Source: Salisapilia sapeloensis
Lineage: Eukaryota > Oomycota > Peronosporomycetes > Peronosporales > Salisapiliaceae
Reading direction: 5' to 3'
Assembly (NCBI GenBank): GCA_023334545.1
Contig: JAADVB010000044.1
Span: 1 to 64,000 of the forward strand
Length of the DNA stretch: 64,000 nucleotides
This document shows, one piece after another, positions 20,294-33,074 of the stretch (position 1 is its first letter; the number at the start of each line of letters is the position of its first letter). Under the pieces are notes generated by a model, which saw only the letters and a program-made list of their open reading frames with translations, was not told where the DNA came from and searched no databases. Position numbers and translations under genes: made by a program.

Positions 20294-22090
20294 ATGAGTG
20301 AGGAGAGCGCACAAGCACCCGCCGCTGCGGTGGAACCCGTCGGACGAGGTCCTGGAGACGATAAAGAAGAGCCCAAAGCGGACGACGTGCCAGCGCAAGA
20401 ACGCCGACGCAGTAGTTCTGCGCGCGGCAAAAAGGCGCTTTTGCGTAATGAAAGTACTGGTATCAGTGTTGGAGATTCTTCGCACACGATGGAAGACGTA
20501 CGTTGTCTATAGTTGGACGATAAATGTGGACGAAGGCGCGTCGTCCAGGTGGCACGATAGAATGCCGTATACCCTGCCTGGATACGCTCCGACGCACTGG
20601 ATCGTCCTCTAGTTTTCTACAGTCTTACTAATTGTCTACATGTACTTGGTGTTCACTAGGGCAAAACAATCCACTATTCAGCGGAACGAATCGTAGGAAA
20701 CGGCTCCTTTGGCGTCGTTTTCCAGGTGCGTTCAGCCTATACAAGTCGTCCGGCGTTAGCAATCCAATTGCCATGCGTCCGGTGTACTTTAAAAGCAGTT
20801 TATCTAACGTCTATCCTGTCCTTTGTCTCTTCTAGGCGTCTGTGGAAGAAACAGGGGAGGTCGTGGCTATCAAAAAGGTTCTCCAGGATAAGCGTTTCAA
20901 GGTATACGTCCTTTGCATCTCCTTCTGCACTTGCTCGTACTCAAGACACTTGAAAATAGAATCGAGAGCTGCAGATAATGCGGCAGCTTAACCACACGAA
21001 CGTCGTCCAGCTTCGACACTGTTTCTACTGCAACGGAGAGAAACCAGACGAGTTGTATTTGAATTTAGTGCTTGAATATATCCCAGATACAGTCTACGGG
21101 ATCGCGAGACAATTGCAAAAGTCCAAGCAGCTCATGCCAGTGGTACTCGTGAAGCTCTACATTTACCAAGTCTGCCGTGCACTAGCGTACATGCACTCGA
21201 TGGGCATCTGCCATCGTGATATCAAGCCGCAGAACCTTCTCGTGGATCCTCAGTCTCACGTCGTGAAGCTTTGTGACTTTGGAAGTGCCAAAGTGCTCCA
21301 GCGGAATGAGCCGAACGTTTCGTACATTTGCTCTCGCTACTATCGCGCTCCAGAGCTCATCTTTGGCGCAACGGATTACACGACTGCCATCGGTTTGTGC
21401 TTTGTCTCTTGTTCTTGTAGCGTAGTATGCTGACTCTGAAGTAGACATCTGGTCTCTTGGATGCGTATGTGCTGAGCTATTGCTCGGTCAACCTCTTTTC
21501 CCTGGAGAAAGCGGCGTGGATCAACTGGTAGAGATCATCAAGGTGCTCGGAACACCACGTCGAGAAGAGATTGAAGCGATGAATCCGAACTATACCGAGT
21601 TCCAGTTCCCTCAAATTCGTGCGCATTCGTGGGATAAGATCTTCCGTTCACGTACGCCACCTGAAGCCATTGATCTACTGTCGAAGATGCTTGTGTACGA
21701 CCCGACAAGGTCTTTCTTCTCTTTCTACTTTCTTTGTTCTATGTCTTGGAACTCACGGGAATAATATGAGTAGACGGATTAAACCTTTGGAAGCTGCTGC
21801 CCATCCGTTTTTCGATGAACTTCGAGAAGAAGGCTTGACGTTACCAAATGATGCTACCGTGCCACCTCTGTTTGACTTTACATCAGAAGGTAGATACAGA
21901 TATATTGAGTGCTTGTGCTTCGTTCTAAGTGTATGACGTTTGGATGTGTATAGAATTAGCACAAGTGGATACCACGACACGAGAGATTTTGGTACCACCT
22001 CACGAACGTACGGAGACGAATTGGCCGTCGACGGAAGGTGCGTCATCGGCATCTACAACCGAAGCGGAGGCGTCCAAGACACCGGAATAA
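20294..22090 (+). CDS. GSK3: Glycogen synthase kinase 3 (GSK3/shaggy family)
   Basis: Seven exons: 20294-20497, 20660-20725, 20836-20901, 20960-21392, 21445-21709, 21774-21889 and 21954-22090, giving 428 residues. All kinase motifs are present: the glycine loop GNGSFGVVF, catalytic Lys in [23 protein letters not shown] (the Arg that binds the priming phosphate), [15 protein letters not shown], and the activation loop [19 protein letters not shown] with the Tyr normally phosphorylated in GSK3. A 70-residue disordered N-terminal extension contains RRRSSSARG, a possible inhibitory phosphosite by analogy with Ser9 of the human enzyme; this is inference. The last exon is an acidic Thr/Ser tail. 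Expected in cytosol and nucleus. Confidence 0.93.
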
Positions 22091-22428
22091 GCCAGATTAC
22101 TTTGCTGCCTTCGTTTATATTGATGAGAAACACGAAAACTAGTTCGAGCGACAGGAATGTGCTTTATGTCGTTTAGGTTATTATGAATAGGAACAAGAGC
22201 ATAGCTGTAGAATGTCTTGACGTTCGGAGCGTTGTCGATAGGACTAGCTATGAGGTTTCTAGATGGTGAGGATGTTCACGTCTGAGGCGCTGTGGCTTGA
22301 TGGATCGTTGTTGTCTTTTGAAAATACATGACTGTCTTTTAATAGCGCTTCCTCTGGTCCATTTCGGAAACCGGAAGATGTATGTAGCATGCGTCTTGTA
22401 TCATCCATGCCTACAAGATGTGTTTGTT
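22091..22428. other. Convergent 3' spacer
   Basis: About 340 bp between the GSK3 stop and the stop of the minus-strand LRR gene. It presumably holds both 3' untranslated regions. No gene seen. Confidence 0.5.
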
Positions 22429-24474
22429 TCATGAAAGTGTATCGATGTGGTAGTATAAAGACTGACATGATAGGGAAGACTCAGTTCTAGGTCTTGACGT
22501 TGTTGGTCGAATGGGCAGTGATCGTAGTCCCAAGGATGTTGATGGTCGTACTCGAGCCATTTCGCGAGCCTTTGCCTGTTCAAGTTGTACCTGCCATTCT
22601 TTCTTGGTGTTGTTAATCTCCTAGAGATAGAAGTCAACTTAGAGCACAGGGTCTTATGATCCATAAGTGAAGATGCTCACGTTGCGAATGAGATCGAGGG
22701 AGATCTCATTTTGTAGTATAAGCTCCGTTAGCTCCACATCAACCATTGCCGAGTCATCCATAAACTGCAGGAAAATAGCTTCGTCAGGACGTCTGACTTA
22801 GATGTGAATAGCACAAGGTTACCTCCGACGTAGACAGCCTGGCTTCTGTCCGTCCGTTGTTTTCAGTTGGTGCTCTTCGTGATTTCTTCTTTTCCTTGGA
22901 GTTTTTCGTCTCCTTTGGTGTAACTTGAGGCTCTACGTCTAGAGTATCGACAGAAGATCTTCTCGACAGTCTACCATTTGAATGGTTTCTTAAAATCGAA
23001 TTGCTGTCCCTGGTAGCTAGTTGCTTCTTTAAGTCATCTACTTGAGCTTTTAAAACCGGGATGTTGTTGTTTTCAAGTTGCAGTCGCTGATTTTCAGCTT
23101 CTAGCTTCTCTAGTTTTGCGGTGGATGCTGATGTATGCTCTTTCGTCGACTCGAGTTCTGTCTAATAAGCAAGTGTCAATGATGGTAAGTTTATGAGTGG
23201 TGGTAGCGTTCCTTCTTCTCACCGTCAGAGTTTCAATGTGCTTGATGAGCTTTCGGATCGTTGCATGTGGGTCGGAAGGATCAATGGGTAGATGCAAAGT
23301 CTGCACTCGTATTCCAGAAGAAGCAGTTCCTGGCCTCGAAGATGTTGGAGGCTCTGAATTGAGTTCGACTGTACCTAAGCTTTCATCTAAATTGTCATCT
23401 TCATCTTGGCTGTCATTCGTATTAGCAGCTCGAAGCTTCTGAACAAAATTCGACGGTGCGGCAACAGTGTCAACCTCAATTGAAGGCTCTGCATCGTTGC
23501 TCTCGTTTGATTCCTCAACGGAGTTCACGAGATACTCCATTAGGATTGGGTTACTATTCAAAAAGTCATCACGAAAGAGTCGCACATCACCCCGAGGCAT
23601 GTTTGGATTGCTAAATGGGTCAAAGCCTACAATGTACAGTCAAATTGTGCGCGTCTACCAACGACAAAAAGATTATCTTCACCTGTCGTGTTTGATGCCC
23701 ATGGGTCCGTTTTGACTGAGGCTGTGCTAGGACGCGATACCGGCTTTGCATCCTTTAGTTTAATTTCGTCGATCGAAGCGTCATCAGCCAAGTCACGATC
23801 AAGTTGCGTTATGGTTTCACCGTCCAAAGAGCGCACTCGTGGCAGCTCTCGTACAATTGAAAACTTGTAGCTCTCCGATGAAGTGGAGCACGGGTTACCA
23901 CCTAAATCCAAATGCCGAAGCTGCAAAGTATCAAACATTTTTAGAAAGACTTAAGGTAATCTAGATCAATTATTTCAGATAAACCTTTGGTAATGCTCGA
24001 CACGTTTGTACACATTCATCGAGATTTCCAAGTTGGTTTCCATACGCTGATAGAACTGATAATGCCTTGAGCTTTGCCACCGGTCCCAAGCTCGTGATCT
24101 GATTGTTGGACACAAAAAGTTTCTTGAGACGTGTGCATTGTAGGCCCCCAAGAGACTGAAGACAGTTAAAGTTCAGGTTCAGCTCCACGAGATCAGTAAA
24201 TAAATTGAAGTAGTCCAGTGACGAGATTTTGTTGTGCGACAGAGACAATAGCTCGATCGAAGCCAACTGTTCTGCACACTCCTCTTCAAAGCCTATCACA
24301 TCTTCATCTCGAAGTATGATCTATGTAGAAGTCAGCTCATAACCGTAATTCTTGGTGTAGGAAATGCAAAAGTACCTCTTGAGTAGATGCTAGATCGTAC
24401 AGTCCAAGCTTTTCCGCAAGGAGATTTGAACTCAGTACGAGCGGCGATGGCGACTTGTCGTCGTCTTGATCCAT
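22429..24474 (-). CDS. LRR protein with coiled coil
   Basis: Seven exons: 24474-24376, 24320-23985, 23920-23683, 23626-23223, 23161-22823, 22764-22681 and 22620-22429, giving 563 residues. Residues about 50-170 are SDS22-type leucine-rich repeats (ASIELLSLSHNKISSLDYF, DLVELNLNFNCLQSLGGL, LKKLFVSNNQITSLGPV) closed by an LRR-cap-like LDLGGNPC and FSIVRELPRVRSLDGETIT. A disordered acidic section follows, then a coiled coil (KLEKLEAENQRLQLENNN, PVLKAQVDDLKKQLA) in exon 5 and a short helical tail. This layout is common among axonemal and centrosomal LRR proteins, so a flagellar or basal-body role is plausible but unproven. It is head to head with the LRR/EF-hand gene, 105 bp apart. Confidence 0.8.
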
Positions 24475-24579
24475 CGTCTTGGAGTTATTGCAATTGTAAG
24501 TCAACCATCGTTAAAGACCGTTTCATCTCCTTTTAGCTTTCCTCTGCATTTGGAATGCACTTCCTTTGATCCAGGCCAA

Positions 24580-27500
24580 ATGAGTACCGGACTTGGCTAT
24601 GATATCACTTCTGAGGATGTATACTCATGTAGTGGTGATTTAGAGGAGAAAGATAAAACTCATCCGGCTGCAATCCCTCCAATTCATGACCTTGGGGAAT
24701 TGCGACTGACACATCGATATGACCCTGAAAAGCTGAACGCAAAGTTTCCGTGGTATCGGTAGGTATCTATATCAATCACTATAATCAATTGAAAGCTATA
24801 TTTTCCTAACTTTCCGGGTAGTAGCAACTCTAATGATGATTTGATTACGACTACTAAGCATCATGAAGATACAGAAACATCATTCGAAGTTCCACAGGAA
24901 TTGCGTCCACTGGGTTTCCGTAGGCGATACATGAGGACTATACAGCTAATCCCGGATTCCGACGAAGATGCCATTTATAAAAATCGGCTGAGTGACAATC
25001 AGGACATCGATGTCGTCGATCCGCTCGCACAATCTAATTTTAAGCTCGTGAAATCTGCATCTCTTGCCAATGTACTACCCGGGAAAATACCCGAACGAAG
25101 AATCAGAAAGCAAAATGCAGAGAAGCAGACCACTATAGGCGAGAGAGGACGGAAAAAGGGCGATGATAAGCCGAGTCATTTGATAAAGGATAAAAAGCTT
25201 CGTACGACAACAAGTACTCGAGCAATTCTCTTGGTGTGCCTTCTATTCGATTGAATTTACAAGCAATGACTAAAATATGCCTTGCTAATGATTTAGGCAA
25301 AAACGAGGTCACGTGGGAGCTGCCACAACCTGGAGCAGCTACCAAATATTTCACGCCAGCTCCAATTATCGGATAACCCTCTTGAGAGTATCGACAAGAG
25401 CGATTTAAATGAATACGTTGGGGCTCATGCGAAAGCGCAGTTCTTTACAAAGTATCATCACTTGCATTCCCGTTCTAGTCTCTTTGTGGAGACAACGAGT
25501 CAGGAAGAAACTGGCGTTGGAAACGCCTTTAAACCTATGCAAGAACAAAATACGTCTAACAGGTCAATACCATCACAAAAGAAAAGTTTCATTGCAACAT
25601 TACCCAGCTCTCCAAGCGTCGATCAGCAATCGAACTCATGCCGCGTGAATGTTGCTCCATTGCCTTCGAATTATGGAACGGAAGATTTGTCACCTCGATC
25701 TGTGTACTTGTCTAACTGTGTAGCGAATGGTAATTTGGCGTTGCCATTTCTACTTCGGCGAAGGATGACAAAAGTATTTGACTTTTCATACCAGTCTCTT
25801 GGCGATGACTTCATCAAGGACTTTGCACTTTGCCTCGGGCTCAAAATGCCAGTAGTAGAAGAGATTATCGTTCGTGACAATCGGTTAACAGACACTGGAT
25901 TAAATACACTACTGGAGGCAATATCTCGTGGTAGCAGCAGTCTCTATCTTCGTCGCCTGGACATCTCTCAAAACACCATCGGCGAGAAAAGTGCCCAGAC
26001 ACTGCGTAGCTATATCGTGTCACCGACCTGTACACTCCAAGAGCTCATTGTCGACAATGCTGATATTGATGACCGTGAGTGTGCAGCATTTATGTCTGCA
26101 TTTGAGGAGAATGCAACCATTTCGCAGCTTGGCATGAGTCACAACAGCATAGGAAAGTCAGAGCATCTAAACGTCGTGAAACCCTCTTTCACAACTGGAG
26201 GGGAAGCCATCGCAGCAATGCTTCGAATGAACAAGGTGATGACTCACCTCGACATTTCGTGGAACTTCTTGCGATTGGAGAGCAGCATCGAGCTCGCTCG
26301 CTCCGTACTACTTAATGGCACACTAGTGAAGCTACAACTAGCGTACAATGCGTGTGGAGATGCAGGTGCAATGACGTTTGGGAAAGCACTACAGACGAAC
26401 AAGCAGTTACGTGTCTTGGACCTGTCATACAATGGCATCGGATCGAAAGGTGCTATGGTTTTAGCAACAGCTCTACGAAGTAACCATACGCTTTCTTCAC
26501 TACAAATGAACGGCAACAATATCGGAAGAGAAGGTGGACAAGCCCTGCTGTTGGCCTTGAGCGCAAATCGAACAGATGAGCCTTTTGAACTTGGACTCCA
26601 TGCGTGCAACTTCGGATCAACAAATGTCCACATAGATAGTGGAAACACGTCCAAAAGACCTGCGAACGCGGTTTCATCAAGACACACCGGAAGATCACAG
26701 ACAGCTTCAGCTTCAGACGCTAAAAATGAGTTTGATGTGTCAGAGTTTCCAGTGTACACGACCCAATCCGGAATGCTTTTTAACGCCAAGGAGCCAACTG
26801 GTCACTACATACTCGAACTGGATGATGCTTATGGGCACATGATTCTCATGGAACTTATGCGTCTTGCTCGGTACAAGAAGGGCTGTCGGTTTCTTCGAAT
26901 TGAGCATCAGCTGCCAGGTCGAAAAGGTGGCAAGCCAATAAAACGAATAGTAGATATCATTCGCGTCGAAAGTGAGGCAGTCTTGAGAAATTCATTTTCT
27001 ACTGGCAAGAATTCGAGCTTAAAGCATGTGAGTTCCCAACTGGAAGACCATGGACTCGATTCATTATTTGAGGGAATAGACCAAGATCACTCCGGATCTC
27101 TCGACTTTGATGAGATCAAATATGCTTTCAATCGAATTGGGTTGTTTCCTCAAGATGAATATCTACACAATGTTGTAAACCAAGTTGATCTCGATCACTC
27201 GAGCTCCTTAGATGCAGGTGAATTTGCCTTCTTCTTCCTTCGGACAGTGTTTCAACTGATGGACACAGACGGCTCCGGGAAGATTGATGCGTCGGAGCTA
27301 GCTCAAGTGTACCAATCGTTGGGAATTGCTACATACCGAGAAGGAGAGGTTGCTGATGCCATCGCTCAATTTGACATTAACGGCGACGGTGAAATGGAAG
27401 AAGTGGAGTTCATTGAGTTCATGACGGATCGACTTCTAGAGACGATCAAAATACAATTGTTTGGAGATGATGATACGGACAAAAGCAAGGTAGATGAAAG

Positions 27501-29184
27501 AGATACAGTAGACGTGATGCTACTCGACGCATCGACGCAAAGACCATGGGAAGTTCCAGAAGAAGGGATACTGTTAGTAGACTTTGTGTACGAACGAGAA
27601 GCCTTTGAAACAAATGAAGACGCATATCAATGGTCTAAAGTGCCATCGAAAGGCTTTCAGCAGCTTATGCATAACCTCTTAAACCCGAGTCACACGAAGA
27701 GTGAGCGTGATGATCTGTTCCAGGTTGCCATATACGACTCAGATCTACGTTTTACTGCTCCTCAGGCACACGAACTGCTTCAAAGCTGTGGATATCTCAA
27801 GTCAGAAGACAAAATGCTCGAATCTGTGGGATTGATGCTGCCGCAGATGCTAACGACGAGGGACGCGCAACTACTCGTCTCCCAGACGCTGACACTCCGA
27901 CAACGCTACCGTCTCAAAGCTCACTTGGGTTGTAGCTACTCGATTTTCTTAGGCAACCCGACTGCTAGATACGTAATTGATCTGTCCAAACCGAAGGATC
28001 GGATGGCATTGTGTAAGCTAGCCGAAGTTGCTCAATGCGAAAAGCTTTTTTCGCGACACCGATCCAATCGCATGGATACATCTCAGCATGGTAATTGGGA
28101 GAACTTTCGCAATGAGAAACTAGATGGACAACCTATTGCCCTGACACAAGCCTTTTTTTGCGTACTACCTCGACGAGGAAGACTGTGCTTCGATTATGTG
28201 AGTACGAGCCGACCAAAGAAAGGAAAGGAGCCACTTAGTACCCGTCGTTTCCAGCAGCTTATTCGTGCGCTGGAAACCGACCTGGACTTGGTCTTGACTC
28301 CAGGTGACACGTCTAGATCTAGTCTATTTACGAGAAATGACGAGCAACAAGGAAAACAGCCTCGTCTATCGCCCTGCAATAGCGTTGACTCCCTACAGGA
28401 TCATCTGACTGTAGCGAATGATGCACCTGAAGATGTAGAAACTTGGAACACTTCTGCTTTATCTGGAAATGAAGATAGAAACGATTTGTCGAATGATATA
28501 CGCACGTCAGTGTCGCAGGACCGACTGAGTGAGCTGTCTCCACGAGCGTTGCAAGCAGAAGAAACTCCAGTACCTGTTCCATCTTTGGTATTTGGGAAAG
28601 CGGAAGTGGGATTGAAGCTTGTGCAAATCGAAGCAGCCATGTGTGATCGATGGGTAACGTGTGCACAGGCCAAAGAAATCGTCGAGTGCCTGCCAACGAC
28701 ACACTTTCAAGCTCGCGCCGAAGCGACGCGCATTCTATTCTCTCGCATCATCGACTTGGACAATTTCTATCAACTGTATGATTCGCTAGAAACTGTGGAT
28801 CAGGCCAAGATTGCAAAGACTCTTGGTTGGCTTAACATTATGAACCCGATGATGCCAGACCGTCGGTATAGACTCGACTTGAGTGTGTGGGATGAGCGTG
28901 AGCTGGCCAAGTTACTGGTAGTGCTAGCCATCGCCGAACCCGGAGAGAACTGGTTGGATCAGTATTTTGCCCATACGAAAGAGGATGCGGGTGTCCCGGG
29001 ATGGAAATTACCAACCCGATGGGAACAAGAGGATCCGAAAGACAGTGCGAGTGGTGTCAATCGTTCAGGATATTTGGAACTCACGTACTACTCTGGTCAC
29101 GACCGAGGATGCGCACCAATTCAATCGCTACGAAAGTCGCTCATGGAACGCACGCTATGCGGCACGCGTCTCTACTATCTCTAA
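24580..29184 (+). CDS. Large LRR plus EF-hand protein
   Basis: Exons are 24580-24758, 24822-25233 and 25297-29184, giving 1,492 residues. The N-terminal 330 residues are charged and disordered. Residues about 350-640 are ribonuclease-inhibitor-type leucine-rich repeats (RRLDISQNTIGEKSAQTL, LRVLDLSYNGIGSKGAMVL, LSSLQMNGNNIGREGG). Residues about 785-910 hold four EF-hand loops, all with Asp at position 1 and Glu at 12: DQDHSGSLDFDE, DLDHSSSLDAGE, DTDGSGKIDASE and DINGDGEMEEVE, so Ca2+ binding is expected. The 580-residue C-terminus has hydrophobic and charged blocks that I do not recognise. There is no signal peptide or membrane span. It is likely a cytosolic or cytoskeletal Ca2+-responsive scaffold; the function is unknown. 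Confidence 0.82.
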
Positions 29185-29376
29185 GTTTCTCCATGTATCG
29201 CTCATGAAGCCAAGTCAGACGTAATGCACGTTGTAAGATCGGTTTTCACAGGTTTGTCCGTTTACACTTGTGGTTTGTATGACGCAAAAATGCTGACACA
29301 TCCCGAATTCAACTTGCGGAGGTAGAGGACACTTGAGCAGCACCTGTCATTTAGCAATTCTACAAGTGAGAAAAGA

Positions 29377-30203
29377 ATGGGAGTCGACACTGCAGCACCG
29401 TATTCAGCTCCAGGAGCGTCTGCAACAGGACCATCGAAGCCACTACAGCGGACGTACAGTCAGCCATTGTGGCGACCGGATAGTGATAGCTATGCTTGTA
29501 TGCGTTGTAATGGACCCTTCTCATTCTGGTTACGACGTCGCCATCACTGCAGGTATGTGCCTTGTAAACTCAATAATACGGTATCACTCAAGGGAGAGGT
29601 AGGTCCTGTGGCGAACTCGTATGTGCGGACTGTTCCCCATTCACGCATGAACTGCCTCACCTGGGATACGCGAGTCCCGTGCGTATCTGCATTCGCTGTG
29701 CAGACGAGGCGAAGGACTTGAGTGCGCGATACACAAGTAGCGAGCAAGAAGAGGACGAAAAACAAGATCTAGATGACGGAATGTTGATGATACGCGCGGT
29801 GGAAGTCTTGCACACGCAGTCGATTCTAAAGCAGACCAAGATGTCGTACCAATACTTTGTCAAGTCAGAAGCCGTCAATTGGCTCGCGGACGCCGGAATC
29901 TGTCGTTCTCGTCAGGACTGTGCCGTGTTATTTCAGAAACTCGTGAGTGAAGAGTATGTCGTGCTGAAGCCATGGAAAGGATCCTTTGCCAGTACATTTT
30001 ACGTTCTCAGTAGTGAGTTAGAACTGGCTCGAGTCTCGCATTATAGCAACCAGGCACAAGCAGAGACAGCCAGGTGCTCGAACTGCTCCAGGTCGTTTTT
30101 GAAAACCATGGCACCATCGTCTGGATTTTGCTCCATCGATTGCAAGACCAACGCATTGTTCATGCAAGCGGACTCGGCTCGAGCTCATCGATATTGCTCG
30201 TAG
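29377..30203 (+). CDS. FYVE-DEP domain protein
   Basis: Exons are 29377-29552 and 29603-30203, giving 258 residues. Splicing restores a complete FYVE zinc finger: WRPD, CMRC, RRRHHCRSCGELVCADC and RICIRC, with the basic RRHHCR patch that binds phosphatidylinositol 3-phosphate on endosomes. Next comes a DEP domain (residues about 120-200, YFVKSEAVNWLADAGI and FQKLVSEEYVV). A C-terminal Cys cluster (CSNCSRSF and FCSIDC) looks like the start of a second, incomplete zinc finger. Combining FYVE with DEP suggests a membrane-trafficking or signalling adaptor. No catalytic domain follows before the stop. Confidence 0.82.
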
Positions 30204-30304
30204 ATGCCGACGGATGTGTTGAGAGATGGTGTGGGGTTTAATTTTATTTGTACGTACGAGAGAAATAAATGGAAATACGACATGCGGTTGGAGTCTATTG
30301 CTTG

Positions 30305-30799
30305 TTACTTGAGTGGATGGACACGGTCTGTCGGGTAGTGTGCTTTCACGAGCTTTACGTGTGATGGTGGCCACAAGACGGCACTTACACGTGAGTCAAT
30401 GAGAGCTAGTGGCACGTCTCCGAACTTGTCGCTATCGTCAGAAGCGATCTCCCCATCGCTTTCGATCCAGCAGTGACCAACGGGCACGACATGCCGGCCA
30501 CCTTGTCGATCGGTCATAAAGTCGCCTTCTTTCGCGATCATACGCTTGATCAAGTACTCGCCAGGTACTTCCGGTGATTCCAAGACGACGATATCACCAC
30601 GATTGAATTGATTCCGGAGTTGGATGGCAAAGCGATTTAAAAGGACAAAGTCACCAATCGAGTTCGAGTCAGCGCCGGCATTCAACTCTGGTTGCATCGA
30701 CCGGCCTTTAACAAAAGATCCGCTCACAACGAGTGAGTTGAAAGCGATGCCGACGGGCATCCAGAGCGCCACCTGCGCTGCCGTCCTCCACTTGGACAT
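30305..30799 (-). CDS. IMP2: Mitochondrial inner membrane protease subunit 2
   Basis: This 164-residue intronless gene encodes an S26-family serine protease that removes sorting peptides from proteins delivered to the intermembrane space. An N-terminal membrane segment (residues about 7-26) precedes GRSMQPELN with catalytic Ser34. The catalytic dyad Lys is Lys85 in EYLIKRMIAKEGD. RGDIVVLESP, HCWIESDG and AVLWPPS are further marks shared with IMMP2L of animals. It lies 49 bp downstream of the CASP stop on the same strand, one of the tightest tandem arrangements in the window. Confidence 0.9.
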   Translation of the reverse strand: MSKWRTAAQVALWMPVGIAFNSLVVSGSFVKGRSMQPELNAGADSNSIGDFVLLNRFAIQLRNQFNRGDIVVLESPEVPGEYLIKRMIAKEGDFMTDRQGGRHVVPVGHCWIESDGEIASDDSDKFGDVPLALIDSRVSAVLWPPSHVKLVKAHYPTDRVHPLK

Positions 30800-30848
30800 G
30801 AGGAAAACGAAATAAAAAGTAAAGAAAAGTGAAATGCAATTTTCTTTT

Positions 30849-32985
30849 TTACGGCGTCCTAGCCAAGTCGTTCGATAGGTTGCAGCTATGTGTGAAGGTG
30901 TAAAGTGTTGCGATGACGAGGAGATGGAGAAGGAGGATGTAGCCAAAGGCAAAGGCTCGAGTGATCCGATGGCCGAGAACAAGTTTTGCACTAGGCAAAA
31001 GAATTTTGTCCACAGCATTTAGATTCGAATACCGTTCCTTGGACTCCATCTTGTTGAATTGGGCGAAAGGATTCATACGTTGCTCGTACTTAGACTGATA
31101 TCGACCTTCCGTCTCATCCACTTGGTCCATGTCGACAGCATACTCGCCGGTCTTGGGCTGGACATTGCGGTTGCCTTTGCCGCCAGACTGGTAGTTCTGC
31201 AGGTACCGGATCTTGTGGTACAATTGCATGTTATCCTGCTCTAGTCTCGAAACAGACAGTTGGAGTCCCTTGACCTGTTCTTCCAAGCGAGTCTTTTCAT
31301 CTTGTAGTTCCTTGGAGCGTTCTCGGAATCGATCGCGTTGACCACGCACGATCTCGAGCATCTTTCCATCCGACTTATTCGTCTCGCTCTCTTCATTTAA
31401 TGCGTCTCGAAGGATATCTGCACCTGTCCCTGGCGCTAGACTATCTCGAGACTGATTCGATTGGTTTTGTTCCAATGCAGCTACATTCTCTTCGAGGTTA
31501 CGCAGCACCATTTGGAGCTCTTCGATCGTTGCGTCTCGTTGAGATAGCTTCTCCTGCGCTTGAGCCAGCTCCTGCTCCTTTTCCTGAACCGAGAGTTGGT
31601 TCTGCTTTAGTGTGCTTTCAGCACGTCGAACGCGAGAGACGAGTACACGTTCTAGTTCCGAAGCAGGAGCTACTCCAGCCTCATTCGACATCGCGCTTTC
31701 GTCATCGTCTACAATGTTGTACTCCAATTGGCGCAAGACTTTTAGCTCATGGATCACATCGTTGTGTGCTTCTGACGTTGGTCGAAGGGATACTTCAGCC
31801 TGCAGTCTCTCGATCTCTTTTTCTTTTTCTTGTAGTCTATCACGCCACCTCTCCTGTCCTTCCTCTGCGTCCTTTTGATACTTCATCGCGTCGTCCTGGG
31901 CTTGTGTTAGCTTCGTACGTAGGTCTGCTATGATACTATCACGCTCCTCCAATTGACTCGTTGTATTCTCAGTCGAGGAGACTGTGCTATCACTTTCGTT
32001 CGTCTCGTGACGAGACTGTAGCTGCTCCACTTGCTTCTTCAGCTGTGCATTTTCCAATTGCAGTGTCTGTGTAAGCATAGTCTCTTGTGCAACAGACTCC
32101 ATTTCGGTCTCAAGACTATCGTCACGAAGCTTTTCTCGCTGCTTACGTGTGAAAAGCTCCGACTGCATCGCATCTAAGCGAGCAAAGGCGTCTCGTAGCT
32201 CACTTCGACTGGTTTCAAGCTGACGTTCGTAGTCAAGCTTTTGTTCCTGGAACTCGGCGCTCTTGGCATCCATCTCCTGTTCGAGTTCTCTGCACTTTTC
32301 GTCCACTTGCTCACTAATCGTCTCCTCCATCGACGATTCGTATGATGCGATAGTGTCTTCCAACTTGCGAATGGTAATGTCCTGGTTCTTTAAAGACGAA
32401 AACTCTTCGTCATATTCCTGTAATTCTTTCTGCAAACGTTTATTTTCGTCCTCAAGCTCTGTGATCCGACTGTCATTAGCAGATTCGAGCGCTGGGACCG
32501 GGTCAGGAGCTCGATACAACCCTTTATACATGTGAAAGAATGCTCCTTCGGCGTATTTCGCACGGCGAGTTAAGTTGTCAATCTCTTGTTGGTAAGAACG
32601 AAGGAGGTTGTTAACGTCCGTGAGCTTTTGGTCGTCTGGAAGCTTTCGAAAGTCCTTCGTAGCTTCTGCCAATTGCTTCCGAGCCTTCATACTGTTATCT
32701 TTCTCCATCTTCATCTTACTCCCTTGTTCCCCCAAAGCAGTTCGTTTCGTGTCTAGATCAAAAGCTTTCCAGAACTCGAGGACTGGAGGCTGCTTGTCAT
32801 ACGAGAGCAATAGGATCGATTATCAGACATGCTCTGGAGGCCTATTGTATTGGAAATGTAGTACGTACGACATTTTGACGACTTGTATTGGACCGAGATT
32901 GGGAAAATATAGATGTAGAGGATGTACTACTAGCAGGAGATGGTGGAGATGAAGTGTTCACCCCAGCATTCGGACTTGCCTCCAT
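30849..32985 (-). CDS. CASP: Golgi golgin CASP/COY1-like protein
   Basis: Exons are 32985-32869 and 32792-30849, giving 686 residues. Starts with a Ser/Thr-rich segment, then the conserved VLEFWKAFDLDTKRTAL start of CASP proteins. A nearly continuous coiled coil follows from about residue 60 to 590. The conserved C-terminal region (LYHKIRYLQNYQ, RYQSKYEQRMNPFAQFN) leads to a single membrane anchor near the end (FGYILLLHLLVIATLYTF). CASP is a tail-anchored golgin that acts in retrograde traffic within the Golgi. All parts are intact. It is divergent from the RRM gene, with start codons 89 bp apart. Confidence 0.9.
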
Positions 32986-33074
32986 CCCACTCGCTACGTT
33001 CTCGCTTCTTGTGTATTGACGTTCTTTTCACGGGACACGAAGGAAATATATATATTGATTCGAGACGGACATCA

